Assembly (NCBI GenBank): GCA_900545535.1
Contig: UQZN01000001.1
Coordinates: 1-64,000, forward strand
Source: an uncultured Phascolarctobacterium sp.
GTDB lineage: Bacteria; Bacillota; Negativicutes; Acidaminococcales; Acidaminococcaceae
Reading direction: 5' to 3'
DNA: 64,000 nt
Under the pieces are notes generated by a model. That model saw only the letters and a list, made by a program, of their open reading frames with translations. It ran no database searches and had not been told where the DNA came from. Position numbers and translations under genes: made by a program. Below are positions 42,855 to 51,732 of this stretch, piece after piece; the first letter of the stretch is position 1; every line of letters begins with the position of its first letter.

Positions 42855-45737
42855 ATGAGGAAAGAAAGAAGCGGACTGCGGCAAGCAGCCATAACGGCTG
42901 GTATTTTAGCTGCTGTGGGCGTTTGCACATTAGGGGGGGACGCGAGGCCTCTATGGGCTGCAGAAGCAACTGAAAATGCAGTAGAACCAACAGCGGTGAC
43001 GCAGGATGTCCAACCTGCAGCAGTCGAAGCTGATGGTGAGGGAATGGATTTTACCCTGGAAGGCGTAACAGTTGAGGCGAAGCGTCCTGATTGGGAAGCA
43101 AAATTGTCGCCTGGCACGGTAACGGTTATTCGTCCCGATGACTACAAAGGCGAGCAGAAAGACCTGCCCGACTTGTTGAAAATGGTCCCTGGTGTGCATG
43201 TACGCGAGGTAAACGGTAAAGGTCAGTATACTACGGTCAGTGTGCGTGGATCGACGGCTGCACAGGTCGGGTTGTTTGTTGATGGTGTTTTATTCAATTT
43301 AGGCGGCGACGCGGCGGCAGATATTTCGACTATTCCGGTACATAATGTCGAGCGGATCGAAGTCTATCGTGGTTACATACCGGCGCGCTTTGGCGGTACT
43401 TATATGGGCGGCGTCATTAATATCGTTACTAAAAGGCCAACCAAAGCTAACGTACAGGCCAGTTTTGGCAAAAGCTCCTTTGGCGGTTACAAAGGCAGCT
43501 TGCAGATCGATGCGTCCTTGGGTAGTGGCGCTTTGATGGTTGGCATCAACCGCGATCAGAGCGACGGCGATTTTAAATATAAAAATTATGCCAGTGAGGG
43601 CAGAAGACCGGAATTTCAAAAAGAATTGAAATCAATTATGGCAGGCCTTGAGAATTTTGATCGTACTGCAATTAATCAGGCGTATGAAGAGAACTTTATT
43701 ACTGGTGAACAAAAAACAAAATATTTGGAAAATTTAAATGAGTGGGGACAGTTTTTAGAAGGTGGTGAGTTGCATACAGTTGTTTCTCAATATTATGCTA
43801 ATGAGCTTAATAACGAGTTTAATAATAGTAAACTTACAGAAGACGAGTTTTGGAAATTAATGGATGGTGATGATCCAACAGGTGCCTTGCAGAGTAAATT
43901 TGACAATTGGCAATCTATTATTATAAATTATATACCATCGTTTGATATGGATGCTTTTTTTGAGGAACTGGGAAATGGCAATAATGACAACATTGGAGCC
44001 ATAACTGATCCGAACAGTTTTTTTGATACCGTAGAAGCTGGTTCTACAAAAGCCGATGAGTGGATAACTGATAAAGTTTCTCATGACTCAGCCAGTTACC
44101 AGTCTGCTTTGAAAATGAAAGAGCATTATGAAAGAGCATTAAAACTCTTAGGAGATGACTGGCGTTATCGCAAATACAACGATTATAAAAATACTGATTT
44201 TATTGCTAAGTGGCAGGATGAACATTGGCTTGCCAAAGCCACTTGGAAGCAGATCGACAGACATTTGCCGCGTGGCATGCTGTGGAATGCTTGGCCTGAT
44301 CCTAATATAGATACAGATGTACTTGATTTTTCCATGGCACAAACAAAACAGAAATTGACCAGTAAAGAAGCGTTGGTGGGACGGCGCGATACGGTAGGTA
44401 ATCTGGAATGGGGCTGGAACTTAAATTATCTGGATCAGGAGAAACGCTATAAATGTGAAAATTGGGAACTGTTAGACGCTGCTTTACCAACAGTTCCTTA
44501 TTCCTCAGTACCTTTTCGAAAGTGGAGCGCTTATGATAGTAAACGCTGGGGCGGCGCTATCGACGGCACATATAAAGCCGGTAAAAATCATCTGCTGGAG
44601 TTTATGCTCAACTATTCTGATGAAGATATGGATGTGGCGGGTTCTGGTGTTACGGATGGCAGTTTATCGTCTCAAGCTGCACAAAATGGTTATAGAACTG
44701 ATTATAGCCAGAAGCTGCTGAATATTCAGCTGCAGGATACGATTACACTGAACAGTAAAGGCGATTTGTGGCTGACGCCCAGTGTGCGTTATAACCAGTC
44801 TGAGATATATGGCGGAAAAAGTGTCGGCTACGACCAGAATGTAGGGAAGCCTACGCAATGGCGGCATGAGGCAGCTGAGCAGCAGGATAACAAGGTAACA
44901 TGGCAGATGGCACTGAAAAAACAAGTCAATGATAATTTGACACTACGGGCTACAGGGGGAACTTATTACAGGCTGCTGAATCTGTACGAGATCGCCGGTG
45001 ATGGCGGCGGTATTTTGCCAGCTCCTATATCTGATGGGAAAAGAGTAAGTGGTTATATGTTCCCTTATCCGGAAGAGGGCAGGCAGTATGATATCAGTGC
45101 CATTTGGGACGGCAAGCTTTTGGGGGCTGATAACAAAACACAGCTGACATATTTTTACCGTAAGTCGGATAATCTGCTGATGCTGTGGCGCTGGGGGTAT
45201 GACTACTGGACATATGCAAATGCCGGTAAAGGTACCAGCCGCGGCGTAGAGTTACAGACTGATTTTAACTGGGAGAAATGGGACTTTACGCTGGGAGCCA
45301 CTTATTTAAAAAGCAAACTCAGTCATCTTGACACTTCACCGACGGGCTCGACCAGTGGTGTTGGCACTTACGCATCAAACCCAACTTATACGCCTGAATG
45401 GGAAGGTTTTGCCAGAGTGGCTTATCGACCCGATAAAAAAACTATGTTGTTTGGCGAAGTGAAGTATGTGGATGAAATGTATACGACTTATAATGAAGGC
45501 AGTCCAACGATACAGGACGCTTTGATGACCATTAATTTAGGCGCTAAATATAAATTCAGCAAGAATTTTGAATTGGCTGTTGGCTGCAACGATATCTTTA
45601 ACAAAGGGCCGGAATTAAAGGAAACTACTTATTTCCCAGACACTTCCAGCGGTACTTCTGTAGCGAATAGAATAACCAATGCCAACTACCCAATCCAGGG
45701 GCGTACTTATTATGCTACTGTGTCGTATAAGTTTTAA
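42855..45737 (+). CDS. TonB-dependent outer-membrane receptor, B12-regulated (BtuB-like) with large inserted domain
   Basis: A 960-residue receptor. A signal peptide (about residues 1-37) is followed by a plug domain with DLPDLLKMVPGVHVREV, VSVRGSTAAQVGLFVDG and RIEVYRGYIPARFGG (about 95-190), then a 22-strand-type barrel ending YYATVSYKF. Energy comes from TonB and the likely substrate is a cobalamin or related corrinoid, inferred from the riboswitch. Residues about 254-448 are an atypical, helix-rich, Asn/Asp/Glu/Lys-rich insertion encoded by AT-rich DNA between early barrel strands, probably an extracellular loop domain. The ATG at 42855 follows GGGAGG. Confidence 0.92.
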   Translation: MRKERSGLRQAAITAGILAAVGVCTLGGDARPLWAAEATENAVEPTAVTQDVQPAAVEADGEGMDFTLEGVTVEAKRPDWEAKLSPGTVTVIRPDDYKGEQKDLPDLLKMVPGVHVREVNGKGQYTTVSVRGSTAAQVGLFVDGVLFNLGGDAAADISTIPVHNVERIEVYRGYIPARFGGTYMGGVINIVTKRPTKANVQASFGKSSFGGYKGSLQIDASLGSGALMVGINRDQSDGDFKYKNYASEGRRPEFQKELKSIMAGLENFDRTAINQAYEENFITGEQKTKYLENLNEWGQFLEGGELHTVVSQYYANELNNEFNNSKLTEDEFWKLMDGDDPTGALQSKFDNWQSIIINYIPSFDMDAFFEELGNGNNDNIGAITDPNSFFDTVEAGSTKADEWITDKVSHDSASYQSALKMKEHYERALKLLGDDWRYRKYNDYKNTDFIAKWQDEHWLAKATWKQIDRHLPRGMLWNAWPDPNIDTDVLDFSMAQTKQKLTSKEALVGRRDTVGNLEWGWNLNYLDQEKRYKCENWELLDAALPTVPYSSVPFRKWSAYDSKRWGGAIDGTYKAGKNHLLEFMLNYSDEDMDVAGSGVTDGSLSSQAAQNGYRTDYSQKLLNIQLQDTITLNSKGDLWLTPSVRYNQSEIYGGKSVGYDQNVGKPTQWRHEAAEQQDNKVTWQMALKKQVNDNLTLRATGGTYYRLLNLYEIAGDGGGILPAPISDGKRVSGYMFPYPEEGRQYDISAIWDGKLLGADNKTQLTYFYRKSDNLLMLWRWGYDYWTYANAGKGTSRGVELQTDFNWEKWDFTLGATYLKSKLSHLDTSPTGSTSGVGTYASNPTYTPEWEGFARVAYRPDKKTMLFGEVKYVDEMYTTYNEGSPTIQDALMTINLGAKYKFSKNFELAVGCNDIFNKGPELKETTYFPDTSSGTSVANRITNANYPIQGRTYYATVSYKF

Positions 45738-45844
45738 AATAAAAGCTTGCGAGGAGATGGTTCCAATGGTTTAGTATGTGTTATGGCAACGGTTATAAAA
45801 AAACACAATTATCAATTATAATGAAATGGAGTGGAGTGATAACA

Positions 45845-47101
45845 ATGTCTGAGAACTTATTTGCTTATACTATTTCTAACTATTCTGAAAGTGAAGCTGG
45901 TGCTATTACAGGTGCGCGTGCCGGCAATACTGTTGATACTACTGCTGCTAAAGGTAAAATCACTGGACTGAACGGTGATGCAGCCTGCTTCAACTATACG
46001 AAAGATAATACAGACAGTGAATTGGTGTTCCGCCAGTATACTTACAGCACTACATCTTTACTGCCGAACCGTTTTGTTGCTTCTCAGGGTAATTGGGGCA
46101 CACCGGAAGCCAGCGCTACTTGGACTGGCATCGCTAATATACACGCTGTTGCCAGCAAAGGCAATTATCTGTTTGCTACCGGTTACGACCTGGCGAAAGT
46201 TGTTGTAGCTGATATGACTGATGCAACAAATCCTTACAGTCAGAAATTTGCTTATGATTTTCCCGCTGCTTTGGCAGAAGCAGGCCACGTTTATCATGGC
46301 GAGGGCGTGGCGGTTTTAGGCAATTATCTGTATGTGCTGTTTTCTAATAATACTGGAACCGGTTATTATGCCGATTATGAAGAAGGCTATGTTGTGCAGT
46401 ACAGTATTAATATGACTACTGGAGCATTGATTTATACAAATAAATTCGTTCGTGTAGGTAAAAATGGATTTACTTTGGAATTGTACGGACGTAAATTGTA
46501 TGTCTGCGCTTTGGGGGGTATGCAGCAGGCTGGTACGACAAATCCAGACACATGTATTAGTATTGTAACTGTCAATGCATTAAATAATATGTCTGTTGCT
46601 GCTGCCAAGATCCCAACTACAGGCGTTAGCGGAGACTTCCGCGATATATCTATCGTAGATGGTTATGCTTATATTTTTGCGGGCTATTATGCCAGTGATT
46701 ATAACACTTTTAATGGCAAGATTTACAGAGTGGCAGTGGCAGATTTGGAATTGACTGGTAAAACATGGGATACTATCAAATCTTTTGCTGATCCGGGCTA
46801 CTTTTGGGCTATCCATGCCGAAGGCTACAGCAATAAACGTTTCTGGTTTGTTAAAGGTAATGTAATCGAAGTGTATACTGATGCTTCCGGTTCTTCTTTG
46901 GGAACTGCACCTTATGACTTTGATGCAGCAGCACTTGCTGTAAATAGTAGTTATACAAATATCAATGCAGCCTGCTTCATTGCTGCTAATGCGGCTGCAA
47001 CGACTAGAAGTGCAGCTGCTTCTGCCGGTTCTAAATCCTGCATTGGCCATGCTCGTTTAGCTCGTGAAGCCTATGAATTAGCACAAAAAGCAAAAAAATA
47101 G
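45845..47101 (+). CDS. Beta-propeller-like (LVIVD/YncE-type) protein without signal peptide
   Basis: A 418-residue protein with repeated beta-propeller-like units: NIHAVASKGNYLFATGYD, GEGVAVLGNYLYVLFSNN, GFTLELYGRKLYVCALGG, FRDISIVDGYAYIFAGYY. These resemble LVIVD or YncE blades. The ATG at 45845 follows GGAGTG; no signal sequence, lipobox or membrane segment is present at this or upstream starts, although the neighbours encode envelope proteins. The tail is Ala- and Lys-rich. It lies 107 bp behind the receptor gene and so falls under the same riboswitch. A surface-exposed partner exported by an unknown route, or a cytoplasmic binder, are both possible. I do not recognise a named family. Confidence 0.55.
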   Translation: MSENLFAYTISNYSESEAGAITGARAGNTVDTTAAKGKITGLNGDAACFNYTKDNTDSELVFRQYTYSTTSLLPNRFVASQGNWGTPEASATWTGIANIHAVASKGNYLFATGYDLAKVVVADMTDATNPYSQKFAYDFPAALAEAGHVYHGEGVAVLGNYLYVLFSNNTGTGYYADYEEGYVVQYSINMTTGALIYTNKFVRVGKNGFTLELYGRKLYVCALGGMQQAGTTNPDTCISIVTVNALNNMSVAAAKIPTTGVSGDFRDISIVDGYAYIFAGYYASDYNTFNGKIYRVAVADLELTGKTWDTIKSFADPGYFWAIHAEGYSNKRFWFVKGNVIEVYTDASGSSLGTAPYDFDAAALAVNSSYTNINAACFIAANAAATTRSAAASAGSKSCIGHARLAREAYELAQKAKK

Positions 47102-47167
47102 TTTGAGTTTGGAAATTTAAAAGAGTATTTATAAGATGTTAGATACATGAAGCTCCTGTAATAAACA

Positions 47168-47215
47168 CAGCATTAAGGCTACTGCTTTAAGTGGTTGCCT
47201 TAATGCTGCTTGATT
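47168..47215 (+). terminator. Intrinsic terminator after the propeller gene
   Basis: CAGCATTAAGGC (47168-47179) pairs perfectly with GCCTTAATGCTG (47197-47208), followed by a modest T-rich tract. Confidence 0.75.
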
Positions 47216-47244
47216 TATAAAAAATATATGCGGAGAGTAAGTTT

Positions 47245-47778
47245 ATGGGAAAAATATTGAAGTTGTTGGCTCTGATTTTAGGATTGACGTTTCCATTTAG
47301 TGTTGTGAATGCAGGGCAACCAGCAGAACAAGAAGCTGAACAACCAGCTATTTATGAAATGAGTATACTTCCTAAAAAGACACCGGAAGAATTGGAACAG
47401 GAACGCTGGGCGTACTTGATGAGTAACGGAACGGGACTTTTTTTATATGACAATAAAGCGCTGGCTATCAGCGATGATAATAAAGATGTAGTACAAATAT
47501 TGGTGCGTACAATTTATAGAGATAAGCAGATAATAGATAAGCTGAACAATAAATACGGCAGTAAGCTTGAGGATGACGATAGTGCAATAAATAGTGATAT
47601 GCAAATGTTAATTAATGTGCGGAAAAAAACTTATGCAATAATCGACAGCAAGCTTTTCAGTAAGCAGGGTAAGTTATTATACGAAAATATACAGGACAAA
47701 AAGTTTTTTCCTATTAAGTCACAAACATTAATGGATACGGTATATATGATAGCGAAAAACTATCAGCGAAATAATTGA
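47245..47778 (+). CDS. Small secreted protein, unrecognised
   Basis: A 177-residue protein with a clear signal peptide (MGKILKLLALILGLTFPFSVVNA), then a Glu/Pro-rich spacer. The segment LFLYDNKALAISDDNKDVVQILVRTIY and the later NVRKKTYAIIDSKLF look like the beta-strand pattern of surface-adhesin E-like periplasmic proteins, a loose resemblance only. GGAGAG precedes the ATG. It lies between terminators and so is probably a separate unit. Periplasmic or surface location is likely; the function is unknown. Confidence 0.6.
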   Translation: MGKILKLLALILGLTFPFSVVNAGQPAEQEAEQPAIYEMSILPKKTPEELEQERWAYLMSNGTGLFLYDNKALAISDDNKDVVQILVRTIYRDKQIIDKLNNKYGSKLEDDDSAINSDMQMLINVRKKTYAIIDSKLFSKQGKLLYENIQDKKFFPIKSQTLMDTVYMIAKNYQRNN

Positions 47779-47822
47779 GATTTACTTTATTACATAAATG
47801 TTAATTTGGTGGTGGTAAACAG

Positions 47823-47906
47823 ATGAAATTTATTGCGGCAATTATTTTCAGTTTAAGCATTTTAATGGCAGCGCAGGGGTTGGCTGCCGAGGAAAGCGGC
47901 ATATGA
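47823..47906 (+). pseudogene. Orphan signal-peptide ORF (truncated secreted protein)
   Basis: A 27-residue reading frame MKFIAAIIFSLSILMAAQGL followed by AAEESGI and a stop. It is a signal peptide with a cleavage-like site (GLAA) and nothing after it. The DNA continues directly into the open frame of the DUF2325 locus, so it is the 5' end of a gene broken by a frameshift or deletion. Confidence 0.65.
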
Positions 47907-48771
47907 TGGTACTTTTGCTGATTATTTTTATCATGCGGGTAATTGTGGCACCTGTAAAAATGCAATCATGGTTTATTTTATGAGCGAGGTGGCGCCGGAT
48001 GTTTTGAACAGGGACGTTAAGCAGTATGGCGGCAGTGTTCGTAATTTGTTGCAGGGTAACGATTGGTTGCGCGAGAAGAATTTTGAAATTGGTGAGGAGT
48101 CTGAAAAGGCTGTATTTGACGAGATGGTACAGAATATTTTTGTACAGGAGTGTTCTGTTGTGTGCAGGCAGATCAGAAGTCGGTTTTTGTATATGCACGA
48201 GCATCAGAAAACGGTTTTAAGAAAAGACAGATGCATTGGAAAATTGGAAGATATATCCAGACAGCGTGAAAGAACAGCGGCTGTTTTACGGGAGAAAGAT
48301 CAACAACTTGTAAAATTGGAGCGGCAGTTGTTCAAACAATCTAAATTGCTGGCATCTCTGCAGGACGAACTGAAGCTTAAAAATAAACTGTTAGATGACA
48401 TCAAAACTGAGTATAGATATATGAAGGAGTGCATAAACAGTGAAAACAATGATATGGAATTGCCTGCGACCGTAGAGTATCTTGATACGAAAACTGTTGC
48501 TGCGTTGCGGGTTGCCGTTATCGGAGGTCGCGATGACTGGCAGAACCGTTTGAAGCAAAAGTATCCTGATTTTATTTTTATCGGGGTAAAAGAAGTAAAT
48601 TATGATGTGAACGTGCTTGATAAGGCTGATGTAATAGTGTTTAACTGGACATATGTCGGGCATAGTGTGTATAGTAAACTAAAAGACTATCTTGGAAAAT
48701 TTTCCAAACCGCTGGTTTATACCCGCGGCAATGAGGAGATATTGTTGCGTGAGTTGGCGCGTTACGTATAA
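47866..48771 (+). pseudogene. DUF2325 domain protein, 5' end damaged
   Basis: The open frame runs from 47866; the first in-frame ATG is at 47968 and has no ribosome site. The C-terminal part (RVAVIGGRDDWQNRLKQKYPDFIFIG, in two stretches, then DVIVFNWTYVGHSVYSKLKDYL) is the DUF2325 Rossmann-like domain. A coiled-coil region precedes it (RERTAAVLREKDQQLVKLE). Further upstream, in the frame but before the ATG, AGNCGTCKNAIMVYFM resembles the Cys motif of the family's N-terminal domain. This points to an intact ancestor with more N-terminal sequence, now joined out of frame to a signal peptide. An expressed short product from 47968 is possible. Confidence 0.6.
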
Positions 48772-48772
48772 A

Positions 48773-48815
48773 GGACACAGCATCTTTATTTTTAAGATTG
48801 CTGTGTCCTTTATAA
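48773..48815 (+). terminator. Intrinsic terminator
   Basis: GGACACAGCA and TGCTGTGTCC form a 10-bp stem followed by TTTATAAT. It separates the DUF2325 locus from the convergent MerR-family gene. Confidence 0.75.
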
Positions 48816-48881
48816 TATATGAATTTCATTTTTTATAATCAAGAAGGTGTTTATGGCAGGGGTATACATAGTATATACCTG

Positions 48882-49703
48882 CTAATTTTTCTTTATAATA
48901 GGAATTTCTATTTTGGATATGAAATTACTATGTGAATCTGATGTCCAGTAATTTTTAAATGTTTTTATAAAAATGGTATTACTTAAATTAAGATCAAGCG
49001 CTGCACAGAAGTCTGTTATTTGTGGTTGGGCGTAGTTTAAAGCATCATGAAAGTTATGATTTACAAAAATTTGAAGATATAAATCATAATTTTTTGTGTA
49101 ATTATAGTTATTTTCATTAGTCTTACAGAAAACCTGGTAAAAGTCGGGCTTTTTATCAAGACAGGGAAGGGTAAATATAAATCCTGTTAAATCGTATTCT
49201 TTGATGCCATTATTGTCTGTTGCTGAACTTAACAGTTCAGCTGCAATTAAAAAACGTTCTTTTTGTGATTTGCTTAAGGTGATTTGGTCGCTGACTAAAA
49301 AGTATTCTTTTTCCTGATATGACAGGGTAATTTCATTTAGTTTTCTTGAATTGTATGTTTCTATTAAATTTATTTTACTTTGAATAGCATCACATAGTTT
49401 ATTTATGATAGCTTTTTGCTTGGTCAGAGTATTTAATTGTTTATGCAATAGTTCTAATATGTTATTTGTGTCTCTATTATCAAGAAAAGTAATTATATCT
49501 TTTAAATGAAAGCCCATTTTTTTTAAATCCAGAATGATACCTAAAATAAAATATTGTTTGAGAGAATACATTCTATAGCCATTGTTATCAATAAAGGCTG
49601 GTTTAAGGATATTTTTTTTATCATAAAAAATTAGTGTTTGTTTAGATATTTTATGTAGTTCAGCTAATTCTTTTGCAAAGAAGTAATTGTCTTTTATTGA
49701 CAT
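48882..49703 (-). CDS. MerR-family transcriptional regulator with effector-binding domain
   Basis: A 273-residue regulator. Residues about 5-70 are the MerR winged helix (FFAKELAELHKISKQTLIFYDKKN and NGYRMYSLKQYFILGIILDLKKMG, in pieces), followed by the long dimerisation helix (about 80-125) and a GyrI-like effector domain. No metal-binding Cys cluster is present, so the signal is probably an organic ligand. AGGAGG precedes the ATG at 49703. It faces the 49839 receptor gene, and a promoter with a MerR-type 19-bp spacer lies between. The DNA is AT-rich. Confidence 0.85.
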   Translation of the reverse strand: MSIKDNYFFAKELAELHKISKQTLIFYDKKNILKPAFIDNNGYRMYSLKQYFILGIILDLKKMGFHLKDIITFLDNRDTNNILELLHKQLNTLTKQKAIINKLCDAIQSKINLIETYNSRKLNEITLSYQEKEYFLVSDQITLSKSQKERFLIAAELLSSATDNNGIKEYDLTGFIFTLPCLDKKPDFYQVFCKTNENNYNYTKNYDLYLQIFVNHNFHDALNYAQPQITDFCAALDLNLSNTIFIKTFKNYWTSDSHSNFISKIEIPIIKKN

Positions 49704-49719
49704 TTAATAATTCCTCCTA

Positions 49720-49750
49720 TTGACTTTATAGTAACTATAAGGTGTATTAT
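49720..49750 (+). promoter_or_regulatory. MerR-controlled promoter with 19-bp spacer
   Basis: -35 TTGACT (49720-49725), a spacer of 19 bp that contains the inverted repeat CTTTATAGT/ACTATAAGG, and -10 TATTAT (49745-49750). MerR activators untwist such over-long spacers. It points to the receptor gene; a similar half-site ATAACTATAAAG lies again at about 49814-49825. Confidence 0.8.
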
Positions 49751-49838
49751 TCATTATGATATCACAAACTACCAAATAATTCGATAAAATAATATAGTTT
49801 TTGTTTGTGTATTATAACTATAAAGAAGGGAAGTTAAA

Positions 49839-51692
49839 ATGATGAAAAAATTTTCAGGAAATGTACTTGTTTTAGCTGCTGTTTTCAGTATGATTCATCA
49901 GGGAATGTTGTTTGCAGAGGAGTTGAATACATATAATTTGGACGAGGTACTTGTTACCGAATCGAGGCTTGAAAAAGAAAAAGAAATGAATACTCCGGCT
50001 GCTACTGAAATATTTACCAAGGAAGATATAAAAAATTATAATGGCAGTAATGTGCAGGAGATATTAGAATATGCTACAGGAGCAATTGCCGCCCAGCCAA
50101 CAGGTGTTGGGTCTACTTTTGGTATGCGCGGATTAACTGGTGCGAGCAGAAATCCAACTATTTTAATTGACGGCGTACCTTTAAATATGCAGGGATTTGG
50201 TAATTTAGATGCAATCCCGGTCAATGCTGTGGAAAGGATTGAAATCATAAGAGGCACCGGCGCTGTTTTATACGGTACTGATACGCTGACGGGCGTTATA
50301 AATATCATTACGAAAAAATCGCAGCAGGTTTCTATGAGTGCAGGTTATGGCAGCAGAGGCAAACGATTGGCTTCCTTAAATGCAAATGGTGATAAATTTG
50401 GTGTTTCATATAGCCATGACAGGGTTGCTGAACGTAATTGGTATACTTCTTCAAAAACTTCTAAGGGGAGGTGGATGGAAAAAAACAGTGCGCTGTTAAA
50501 ATATACGCCTAATGATAATTTTGCTTTCCGATATTTAATTACAGATAATCAGAATACTTATGATAAATTTCAAAAATCTAAACCTAATGGTAACAATGAT
50601 ACTACAATTGCTTTCCATGATTTGAACATGGTATACAGGAATAAGGGAATTAATATCACACTGTTTGGGCAGCAGAGAAAGTATGAGAATGATTATTATA
50701 ATAATTCCGGGACTTTAGTTCCTAAAAGTTCTTTGCGCAGGAAAAGTTATAACTATGGAGCAGATACCAGATATAATTTTAAAACCGGTAAGTATGATAT
50801 AACAACTGGGTTGGAAATAGCTTTAGAAGCTGATTCACATGGTAATGTTAAAGGGACTTCTTTTGATTTGGATATGATTAAACGGCATAGGAAGGCCATA
50901 TATTTTCAAGTCGTCAATGATGTAAATGATAAAACACAGTTTTCTTTCGGCGGCAGAGAAGTGATGTATGACAAGATGAAGAATGAATTTTTACCATCTT
51001 TCCAGATTTTGCATAAACTTAGTAAAAAGGATTCACTGTTTTTTAATGTCAATAAATCATTCAGAATACCAACGATAGGAGATCAGTACTCGGACAGTGA
51101 TGCCGTAATTTTTAACGATGATCTTGGACCGGAAATTGGCTGGAACTATGAAATCGGCTGGAAAAAGTTGCTTTCGGACAGGGAAATGTTAAAATTATCT
51201 TTATACCATTTGGATATCGATAATCGTATTTATACTCAAAAAATCGATGATGATCACAGCATGGTCGTGAATGCCAATAAATTTAAGAATACAGGTGTTG
51301 AGTTATCATATGAGGGACAGTTAAATGAGCAGTGGAAATTAAAAACTGCGGTGGCATTCTCTGATCCAAAGCAGAATAATAAGCCGGGAGATGCTTTTCA
51401 AAGATGTGACGATAAATTGCTTATAAACAGTGTTTTGACTTATAAAACAGGTAAGATTACAAGTAATCTTTTGCATCAGTACGCCGCCATGCGCTATAAT
51501 GCTTTCAATCCTCAGTCTGGCAAAGGTATTAAGCAATATTTGAGTTTTAATACTACTTATAAGTTTGATAAAGAAAACAGTGTGAAGTTTGCCGTTAATA
51601 ATCTTTTAAACAGAACTGAAGAAATGGCCGCTTCCAGAGGTACGTTGCTGCCTTGTAGAGATTGGTTTATTTCTTATGAAAGAAATTTCTAA
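49839..51692 (+). CDS. TonB-dependent outer-membrane receptor
   Basis: A 617-residue receptor with signal peptide (about 1-27), a TonB-box-like DEVLVTESR, plug domain (NVQEILEYATGAIAAQ, GMRGLTGASRNPTILIDG, RIEIIRGTGAVLYGTDTLTGVINIITKK) and a barrel ending AVNNLLNRTEEM...RNF with terminal Phe. It resembles siderophore, heme or cobalamin receptors; the ligand cannot be told from the sequence. Expression is likely controlled by the divergent MerR protein. A substrate-binding lipoprotein overlaps its 3' end region, forming a two-gene uptake unit. Confidence 0.92.
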   Translation: MMKKFSGNVLVLAAVFSMIHQGMLFAEELNTYNLDEVLVTESRLEKEKEMNTPAATEIFTKEDIKNYNGSNVQEILEYATGAIAAQPTGVGSTFGMRGLTGASRNPTILIDGVPLNMQGFGNLDAIPVNAVERIEIIRGTGAVLYGTDTLTGVINIITKKSQQVSMSAGYGSRGKRLASLNANGDKFGVSYSHDRVAERNWYTSSKTSKGRWMEKNSALLKYTPNDNFAFRYLITDNQNTYDKFQKSKPNGNNDTTIAFHDLNMVYRNKGINITLFGQQRKYENDYYNNSGTLVPKSSLRRKSYNYGADTRYNFKTGKYDITTGLEIALEADSHGNVKGTSFDLDMIKRHRKAIYFQVVNDVNDKTQFSFGGREVMYDKMKNEFLPSFQILHKLSKKDSLFFNVNKSFRIPTIGDQYSDSDAVIFNDDLGPEIGWNYEIGWKKLLSDREMLKLSLYHLDIDNRIYTQKIDDDHSMVVNANKFKNTGVELSYEGQLNEQWKLKTAVAFSDPKQNNKPGDAFQRCDDKLLINSVLTYKTGKITSNLLHQYAAMRYNAFNPQSGKGIKQYLSFNTTYKFDKENSVKFAVNNLLNRTEEMAASRGTLLPCRDWFISYERNF

Positions 51693-51732
51693 AAAATATA
51701 TTTATTTTGTGAATCTAAACAGAGGAAAATGT

